From NCBI GenBank assembly GCA_012799165.1, contig JAAZLU010000044.1, positions 1-11,960 on the forward strand: a DNA stretch of 11,960 bases, read 5' to 3'. The stretch is from Clostridiales bacterium. GTDB taxonomy: Bacteria; Bacillota; Clostridia; Peptostreptococcales; Anaerovoracaceae. Below the pieces are notes generated by a model. It had not been told where the DNA came from. It saw only the letters and a program-made list of their open reading frames with translations, and searched no databases. Position numbers and translations under genes: made by a program. Shown in pieces: positions 7,106-11,960 of the stretch. Numbering within the stretch: position 1 is the stretch's first letter; each line of letters starts with the position of its first letter.

Positions 7106-7690
7106 CTACTTTTTGCTGAAGTCGATCTTGGACTCCTCACCTTTGAGCAATTTTTTAATGTTACTGCTATGCTTGATGATTACCAATATCGCAAGCAGCA
7201 CAGCATACGGGAAAAAATCCGGGCAAAATACTCGGGTAAGTATCGGCAATACGATGGCTCCGACTATCGAACCGGGCGAAACCATCCTCGTTAAAAGAAT
7301 GACGGCGCAGCCTGCCATTAAGGCCGCAATTCCCATGAGTGGCGATATGGCAAGGCAGGCTCCGAGACTCGTAGCTACCCCCTTGCCACCCTTGAACTTC
7401 CACATAAGGGGCCACATATGGCCGAGAACCACGGCCACGACGCAGATATAAGCCACCTTCTCATCACCGAGTGCCCTTCCTGCAAGCACGGCAGCCACTC
7501 CCTTTAAGACATCGATCGCCAGCGTCGCGGCGGCGGCTTTCTTGCCGTAAACCCTCAGCATATTCGTGGTTCCGGGGTTGCCGCTGCCCTTGGTCCTAAT
7601 GTCTTCGCCGCGAGCCTTGCTAAACAATATCGCGGGAGAAATATTTCCGAGAAAATAGGCGAGAATCACAGCAAAAACCTTGAATATCAC
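7106..7690 (-). CDS. plsY: Acyl-phosphate:glycerol-3-phosphate acyltransferase PlsY
   Basis: A 194-residue multi-pass membrane enzyme that transfers an acyl chain from acyl-phosphate to sn-glycerol-3-phosphate, giving lysophosphatidic acid, the first committed step of membrane phospholipid synthesis. All three family motifs are present: GSGNPGTTN (35-43), KFKGGKGVAT (98-107), and HSSNIKKLLKGEE (174-186). GHMWP (90-94) is also typical, and hydrophobic segments separate them. Length is normal. The start codon is GTG, sharing four bases (GTGA) with the der stop, so translation is probably coupled; AGGAGG lies 8 bases upstream, inside the end of der. The acyl-phosphate donor is made by PlsX in this pathway, which is not in the window. 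Confidence 0.97.
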   Translation of the reverse strand: MIFKVFAVILAYFLGNISPAILFSKARGEDIRTKGSGNPGTTNMLRVYGKKAAAATLAIDVLKGVAAVLAGRALGDEKVAYICVVAVVLGHMWPLMWKFKGGKGVATSLGACLAISPLMGIAALMAGCAVILLTRMVSPGSIVGAIVLPILTRVFCPDFFPYAVLLAILVIIKHSSNIKKLLKGEESKIDFSKK

Positions 7691-9009
7691 TGCTCACCCC
7701 TCCTCTCCCGAAACACAAACTTAATGGAAGTTCCATCAAAGCCGTAGGCATCGCGTATCCTGTTTTCAAGGTAGCGCGAGTAGGAAAAATGCATCAGCGT
7801 CCTGTCGTTAACGCTGAAAGAAAATAGCGGAGGCTTTACCCCTATCTGGGTGACGTAATAGATCTTGAGCCTCTTACCCTTGTCAGAAGGCGGGCTGTTC
7901 ATGAGCATCGCATCCTGAATCAGGGCGTTTAATTGGCCCGTCGATACCCTCATGCTGCGAATCTGAGAAATTGCAAATGCCGTGTCCAAAAGTGCCGGCA
8001 GGCGCTGACCCTTCAAAGCCGATGTAAAGAGAACCGGGGCGTAATCCATAAAGCTAAGCTCCTGTTTTACCCTGCGCTCGTAATCCCTCATGGTGTCGGT
8101 CTCCTTGCTGAGCAAATCCCACTTGTTGACCACAATAGCAATGCCCTTGCCCGCTTCGTGAGCAAGACCCGCGATCTTCTTGTCCTGCTCGCTGACCCCC
8201 TCCTCGGCATCGAGCACAAGCAGTGCAACATCGCAGCGCTCTATAGAGGCAATTGCGCGAACCACCGAATATTTTTCGACATCGTCCGAAACCCTGCTGC
8301 GCCTCCGTATCCCCGCGGTATCTATGAGCGTATACTTCACTCCATCCCTCTCCAAAGGGGTATCGATCGAATCGCGGGTGGTTCCCGGAATGTCGCTGAC
8401 TATCACCCTCTCTTCTCCTAGAAGAGCATTGATTATCGAGGATTTGCCGACATTCGGCTTGCCGATTATGGCAAGCTTTATGTCGTCATCGTAATCGTCC
8501 GCCTCTGCGGACTTGGGGAAACGCGCCACCACTTCGTCGAGGAGATCTCCAAGACCCAGCTGATTGGTCGAGGAGATTGGAATGGGCTCGCCTATGCCGA
8601 GCTCATAGAAATCGTAGAAGCCGTCGGGAAGTTTTCGGCCGTCCACCTTGTTGACCACAAGGAGGAGTTCCTTTTCCTTCCTTCTGAGAATATCGGCAAC
8701 TTCCCTATCAGCGGCGGTTATGCCTTCTCTGCCGTCGACCATGAATATTATGACATCAGCCATATCCATGGCGATCTCCGCCTGATACACCATCTGAGCA
8801 GGAATAATCTCCTTGGTTTCCGGCTCGATTCCGCCGGTATCAATCAAGAAAAATTTATGCCCCACCCACTCCGCCTCTGCCATAATCCTGTCCCGGGTAA
8901 CTCCCGGCGTGTCCTCGACTATGGAGATCCTCTCGCCTACTATTTTGTTGAAAAATGCGGATTTGCCGACGTTCGGACGCCCGACCACGGCAACGATGGG
9001 TTTGCTCAT
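7687..9009 (-). CDS. der: Ribosome-assembly GTPase Der (EngA)
   Basis: A 440-residue GTPase with two G domains in tandem and a C-terminal KH-like domain, needed for maturation of the 50S ribosomal subunit. First G domain: GRPNVGKS (10-17), DTGG (57-60), NKVD (120-123). Second: GKPNVGKS (183-190), DTAG (230-233), NKWD (295-298), and TSAL (329-332). An acidic linker (about 169-176) joins them. The KH-like domain spans about 350-440 and ends with a basic FRERRGEQ tail. ATG 9009 has a perfect AAGGAGG site (9017-9023) and an extended -10 promoter at 9041-9049. It heads the der-plsY-gpsA-miaB operon; der next to plsY and gpsA is a recurrent order in Firmicutes. Confidence 0.98.
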   Translation of the reverse strand: MSKPIVAVVGRPNVGKSAFFNKIVGERISIVEDTPGVTRDRIMAEAEWVGHKFFLIDTGGIEPETKEIIPAQMVYQAEIAMDMADVIIFMVDGREGITAADREVADILRRKEKELLLVVNKVDGRKLPDGFYDFYELGIGEPIPISSTNQLGLGDLLDEVVARFPKSAEADDYDDDIKLAIIGKPNVGKSSIINALLGEERVIVSDIPGTTRDSIDTPLERDGVKYTLIDTAGIRRRSRVSDDVEKYSVVRAIASIERCDVALLVLDAEEGVSEQDKKIAGLAHEAGKGIAIVVNKWDLLSKETDTMRDYERRVKQELSFMDYAPVLFTSALKGQRLPALLDTAFAISQIRSMRVSTGQLNALIQDAMLMNSPPSDKGKRLKIYYVTQIGVKPPLFSFSVNDRTLMHFSYSRYLENRIRDAYGFDGTSIKFVFRERRGEQ

Positions 9010-9040
9010 CCGATATCCTCCTTGCTATAAGATATTAGTA

Positions 9041-9049
9041 ATTATAACA
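9041..9049 (-). promoter_or_regulatory. Predicted extended -10 promoter of the der operon
   Basis: On the minus strand TGTTATAAT reads as a perfect extended -10 element (TATAAT at 9041-9046). I see no good -35 box at 16-18 bp, which is common for extended -10 promoters. Transcription would begin near 9034, leaving a leader of about 25 bases with the der ribosome binding site. The region where a -35 would sit overlaps the -10 of the opposing trkA promoter. Confidence 0.6.
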
Positions 9050-9065
9050 TACTTGAGCTTTATGG

Positions 9066-9084
9066 TTGTGATATAATTGTGATA
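9066..9084 (+). repeat. Direct repeat TTGTGATA with 11-bp period over the trkA promoter
   Basis: TTGTGATA occurs at 9066-9073 and again at 9077-9084, separated by TAA. The two copies are one helical turn apart and cover the extended -10 box and the predicted start of transcription. This could be an operator, or simply a by-product of the AT-rich promoter. Confidence 0.4.
9069..9077 (+). promoter_or_regulatory. Predicted extended -10 promoter of trkA-trkH
   Basis: TGATATAAT is a perfect extended -10 element (TATAAT at 9072-9077). No convincing -35 box lies 16-18 bp upstream; TTGAGC at 9053-9058 is only 13 bp away. Transcription would begin near 9084, giving a leader of about 100 bases before the trkA ATG. 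Confidence 0.55.
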
Positions 9085-9159
9085 GATAATAACGGAAAAT
9101 TTTATAACCGGATAGACGATTTCGACGAAAAATTCCAAGACGATAACGATGACGAATAA
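9079..9159 (+). CDS. Possible 26-residue acidic peptide upstream of trkA (doubtful)
   Basis: A frame open since 9031 ends at TAA 9157-9159. From the only usual start codon in it, GTG 9079, it encodes 26 residues beginning VIDNNGKFYNR and ending DDFDEKFQDDNDDE, with the RNY-like codon pattern of real coding sequence. Against it: no ribosome binding site precedes the GTG, and the predicted trkA transcript starts a few bases inside it. It could be a genuine small protein from an upstream promoter, the worn 3' end of a lost gene, or chance. No family is recognised. Confidence 0.22.
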   Translation: MIDNNGKFYNRIDDFDEKFQDDNDDE

Positions 9160-9183
9160 GGCGCGAAGGGGAGCCTGACTTAT

Positions 9184-10527
9184 ATGAAAATAGTTGTAGT
9201 TGGGGCTGGAAAATTAGGCCTCGCAATTACCGAAGTCCTGCTTGGAAGCGGGTACGACATAACTCTAATAGATAGGGACGAGGCTACCATCCAGAGGGTG
9301 GGAAGCCGCTACGATATCCTGACCGTAAACGCGAATGCGAAGCGGGTGGATGTTCTTTCCGAGCTGGAGATTTGGAACTACGATCTCCTGATAGCTGCGA
9401 CGGACAAGGACGAACGCAATATGGTCATATGCAACTTCGCAAAGGAACTCGGCTGCCCCCAGGTTATAGCGCGAGTGCGCTCACCAGAGCATGTGGAACA
9501 GCTCGATTTTGCGATGAAGGCTCAAAAAATTGACTATATCGTCAATCCGGACATGGCCTGCGCATCGGAAATTTATAAATACCTTACCGAGAAGTACACC
9601 CTCAAAGACGGACGCTTCTCCGCGGGAGATGTAAGCATACTCGAATTTAACGTAAATAGAATGCCAGCCCTCATAGACCTGCAACTTAAGGATCTGCCGC
9701 GCGTCCTCGATAATATTCTGATCGCAGCGGTCTCCAGAAACGGTAAGATAATCATCCCTAACGGAAACACCATCCTTCAGGCCGACGACACACTTTATGT
9801 AATAGGCTCGAATAAGCGCATCAACGAAATCAGCAACAAGGTCCGCGAGCAACGTGTTCATAGCGAACTCTCCAGCGTCATGATAGCCGGAGGCGGAGGC
9901 ACGGGATATTTCCTCGCAAAAAAACTCGCGGATTTCGGAGTTGCGGTAAAGCTTATCGAGATCGATAGAGATCGCTGCGAATGGCTCTCCGCGAGACTCG
10001 ACGGGGTGCTCATACTCCACGGAGACGCGACGGACATGAACCTCCTGCAGGACGAAGATATCGCCGATATGGACGCCTTCGTAGCGGTGACGGGATTCGA
10101 CGAAGAGAACCTGCTCCTCTCCTTGACCGCCAAGCAGATGAATATCAAGGATGTCGTAGCAAAAGTCAGCAGAAACAGCTATGCCTCCCTTATGGAAACC
10201 CTCGGTGTATCCATGATAATAAATCCCGTGGATATGTGCGCATCAAATATCCTGCGACATATCCAAAAAGATGATATCATTATTTTTTCCCAAATTATTC
10301 AAGGCCAGGCGGAATTTATCGAAGTATGGGCGGAAGAAGGTATGCCTCTCACCGAAGATACCCTATTAGCGCTCGATATCCCCGAAGGAGTGCTCATTGC
10401 TGCGATACGCAGAGGAAAGGATATGATAATACCGAAAGGCAGCACACAGGTCGAAGCGGGAGACAGGGTGATAATTCTCTCTCTTCTTTCCGCCATACCG
10501 CATCTTCAAAGCCTTATTAAACACTGA
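9184..10527 (+). CDS. trkA: Trk potassium uptake system regulatory subunit TrkA
   Basis: A 447-residue cytosolic protein that binds NAD(H) or other nucleotides and gates the TrkH potassium channel. It has the full double arrangement of TrkA: a first RCK-N Rossmann domain with GAGKLG (7-12) and LIDRD (28-32), an RCK-C domain (about 140-220), a second RCK-N domain with AGGGGTG (235-241) and LIEIDRD (257-263), and a second RCK-C domain (about 365-445). The doubled form separates it from single-domain KtrA/KtrC. ATG 9184 follows GAAGGGGAG by about 10 bases. trkH begins 21 bp downstream, so the pair forms one transcription unit read away from the der operon. Confidence 0.96.
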   Translation: MKIVVVGAGKLGLAITEVLLGSGYDITLIDRDEATIQRVGSRYDILTVNANAKRVDVLSELEIWNYDLLIAATDKDERNMVICNFAKELGCPQVIARVRSPEHVEQLDFAMKAQKIDYIVNPDMACASEIYKYLTEKYTLKDGRFSAGDVSILEFNVNRMPALIDLQLKDLPRVLDNILIAAVSRNGKIIIPNGNTILQADDTLYVIGSNKRINEISNKVREQRVHSELSSVMIAGGGGTGYFLAKKLADFGVAVKLIEIDRDRCEWLSARLDGVLILHGDATDMNLLQDEDIADMDAFVAVTGFDEENLLLSLTAKQMNIKDVVAKVSRNSYASLMETLGVSMIINPVDMCASNILRHIQKDDIIIFSQIIQGQAEFIEVWAEEGMPLTEDTLLALDIPEGVLIAAIRRGKDMIIPKGSTQVEAGDRVIILSLLSAIPHLQSLIKH

Positions 10528-10548
10528 TCGAGAAGCGTTCGAAAAGCG

Positions 10549-11960
10549 ATGCTCATAAACAAAAAACCTGTTTTAAAAACTCTTAGCGCAGCCGCTGCGG
10601 TCGTCGGAGCCGCCATGCTCCTGCCCGCTGCGGTCAGCGCATATTACGGGGAATATTCTTCCATGAAGGCCTTCCTGATATGCGGTCTGCCGACTCTGCT
10701 TGCGGGCCTTTTTTTCGCGCATTCCATCCGGATTCCCGACGGAAGCGCCCTTAAGATGCGCGACGGCTTTCTTATAGTCGCGCTCACATGGATGGGCATG
10801 TCCTTCATCGGCTCTCTGCCATTTTTAATGACGGGAAGCATAGCAGACTTCACAAGCGCTTATTTTGAAGCCGCATCCGGATTTACGACGACGGGCGCCA
10901 CTACGCTGAGCAATGTGGAGATTCTATCCAAGAGTGTTCTCTTTTGGAGATCCTTCACCCACTGGATAGGCGGGATGGGAGTTCTGGTCTTCACGATTGC
11001 CCTGCTTCCGCGACTGGGCATAGGCGGCAGACAGATAATGAGAGCCGAGACCACGGGTCCCACCATGGATAAGATAAGCTTCACGACTAACGAGACCGCG
11101 AAGAAGCTCTATAAGATGTACAGCGTAATGACGATACTCCAGATCGTGCTTTTATCTGCCGGCGGCATGAGCCTATACGATGCCGCACTCCACACTTTCG
11201 GAAGCGTAGGCACCGGAGGTTTTTCGAACTACAACGCCAGCGTCGGAGCCTTCGGAAATCTTTATTTCGAGATGGTAATAGCGCTCTTCATGATGCTATG
11301 CGGAATCAACTTCTCTCTCTACAACAACATTGCAAAAGGCACACCCCTGAAGATGTTTAAGGATTTCGAACTGCGCTTATACCTAGGAATCATCGCCGCA
11401 AGCACAACTTTTATAGCACTGATGCTCTACATAAATAATGTCTACGGAGGCATCGGTGAAGCCTTCCGATACTCATACTTTCAGGTCAGTTCCATAATGA
11501 CCACCACGGGCTATGCCACGGCAGATTTTGATCTATGGCCCAATTCCTGCAGGTTTATACTCTTCTTGCTAATGATAATCGGTTCCTGCGCAGGCTCGAC
11601 TGCAGGTGGCCTTAAAGTGATCCGCCTGGCCTTCATAATCAAGCTTGTAAAGCGAGGAATCTCAAGAAGGCTGCACCCCAGGGCTGTGATGCCCATAAAG
11701 ATCGGAGGCAGCATAGTATCCGCCGACACAGTATCGGGTGTGGCATCCTTCGTAATTTTATACCTGATGACGATGGCCGGCTCCACACTGTTAATCTCGC
11801 TGGAAGGCGTGAGCATGGTAAGCGCCGCAAGCTCCGTGATAGCCTGCCTGAGCAATATCGGCCCCGGTTTCGAAGCCGTGGGGCCAACTATGAACTTCGG
11901 ATTTTATTCCCCCGCTTCGAAGATATTGCTATCCTGCCTGATGATTGCGGGAAGGCTTGA
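10549..11960 (+). CDS. trkH: Trk potassium uptake channel subunit TrkH, cut at the right edge
   Basis: The membrane channel part of the Trk system, open for 470 codons to the window edge. The four pore-loop repeats are visible: FTTTGATT (112-119), VGTGGFS (220-226), TTTGYATAD (318-326) and SNIGPGF (435-441), each with the selectivity-filter glycine. GGMGVLVFTIALLPRLG (141-157) and GSCAGSTAGGLKVIR (345-359) are family landmarks. The last codons, MIAGRL plus the start of an acidic residue, match the conserved GRLE near the C terminus of TrkH, so only roughly 20 residues are missing. The ATG at 10549 has only a weak ribosome binding site (GAGAAG is too far). A later ATG, codon 23, has GGAG five bases upstream but would remove most of the first membrane helix, so the earlier start is preferred. 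Translation may depend on coupling with trkA. Confidence 0.95.
   Translation, partial: MLINKKPVLKTLSAAAAVVGAAMLLPAAVSAYYGEYSSMKAFLICGLPTLLAGLFFAHSIRIPDGSALKMRDGFLIVALTWMGMSFIGSLPFLMTGSIADFTSAYFEAASGFTTTGATTLSNVEILSKSVLFWRSFTHWIGGMGVLVFTIALLPRLGIGGRQIMRAETTGPTMDKISFTTNETAKKLYKMYSVMTILQIVLLSAGGMSLYDAALHTFGSVGTGGFSNYNASVGAFGNLYFEMVIALFMMLCGINFSLYNNIAKGTPLKMFKDFELRLYLGIIAASTTFIALMLYINNVYGGIGEAFRYSYFQVSSIMTTTGYATADFDLWPNSCRFILFLLMIIGSCAGSTAGGLKVIRLAFIIKLVKRGISRRLHPRAVMPIKIGGSIVSADTVSGVASFVILYLMTMAGSTLLISLEGVSMVSAASSVIACLSNIGPGFEAVGPTMNFGFYSPASKILLSCLMIAGRL

Noticed and set aside
9149..9178. Mini-ORF of nine codons (MTNKARRGA) just before trkA
   Set aside because: It has no ribosome binding site, and the trkA ribosome binding site lies inside it; likely chance.
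9481..10020. A 179-codon minus-strand frame opposite trkA
   Set aside because: Antisense to conserved TrkA domains, without a ribosome binding site.
1..11960. Search by eye for CRISPR arrays, insertion sequences, tRNA/rRNA genes, riboswitches and defence genes
   Set aside because: No repeated spacers, transposase-like motifs, cloverleaf sequences or known leader elements were seen; nearly all of the window is occupied by recognised housekeeping genes. Covariance-model searches would be needed to exclude RNA elements fully.

Overview
This window looks like ordinary chromosome from an anaerobic Bacillota (Firmicutes) bacterium, most likely class Clostridia. The pointers are a DUF975 membrane protein, the der-plsY-gpsA gene order, strong AGGAGG-type ribosome binding sites, extended -10 promoters (TGnTATAAT) and tight gene packing. 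Base composition is near 50% GC by eye, and ATA isoleucine codons are common throughout. I cannot place it below class level; a lineage near Anaerovoracaceae/Mogibacterium is only a guess.

Layout. (1) Positions 1-2766, minus strand: a four-gene operon read leftward. It encodes a site-2-type M50 membrane protease, an M42 metallo-aminopeptidase, a DUF975 multi-pass membrane protein, and the first 20 codons of a gene that leaves the window. (2) 2767-2875: a compact intergenic region with two back-to-back promoters. (3) 2876-4708, plus strand: a thioredoxin followed after 30 bp by a cardiolipin synthase. (4) 4705-9009, minus strand: an operon read leftward, der (ribosome-assembly GTPase), plsY (acyl-phosphate:glycerol-3-phosphate acyltransferase), gpsA (glycerol-3-phosphate dehydrogenase) and miaB (tRNA methylthiotransferase). 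Its end meets cls head-on, and the two stop codons share one TTAA. (5) 9010-9183: a second divergent promoter region. It also holds a short acidic reading frame with no convincing start. (6) 9184-11960, plus strand: trkA and trkH, the two parts of a Trk potassium uptake system. trkH runs off the right edge only about 20 codons short of its expected end.

How the genes fit together. gpsA makes sn-glycerol-3-phosphate, plsY acylates it to lysophosphatidic acid, and cls makes cardiolipin at the far end of phospholipid synthesis, so the middle of the window is rich in membrane-lipid functions. TrkA gates the TrkH channel in response to nucleotides. The M50/M42/DUF975 group is a membrane and proteolysis cluster whose substrates cannot be read from sequence.

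I found no mobile element, CRISPR array, RNA gene or clear novel multi-gene system. What deserves a second look is small in scale: the acidic frame and 11-bp-period repeat in the der/trkA promoter region, a strong hairpin inside the start of cls, an unusual cysteine after the cis-proline of the thioredoxin, miaB attached to the lipid operon, and the unidentified gene cut at the left edge.
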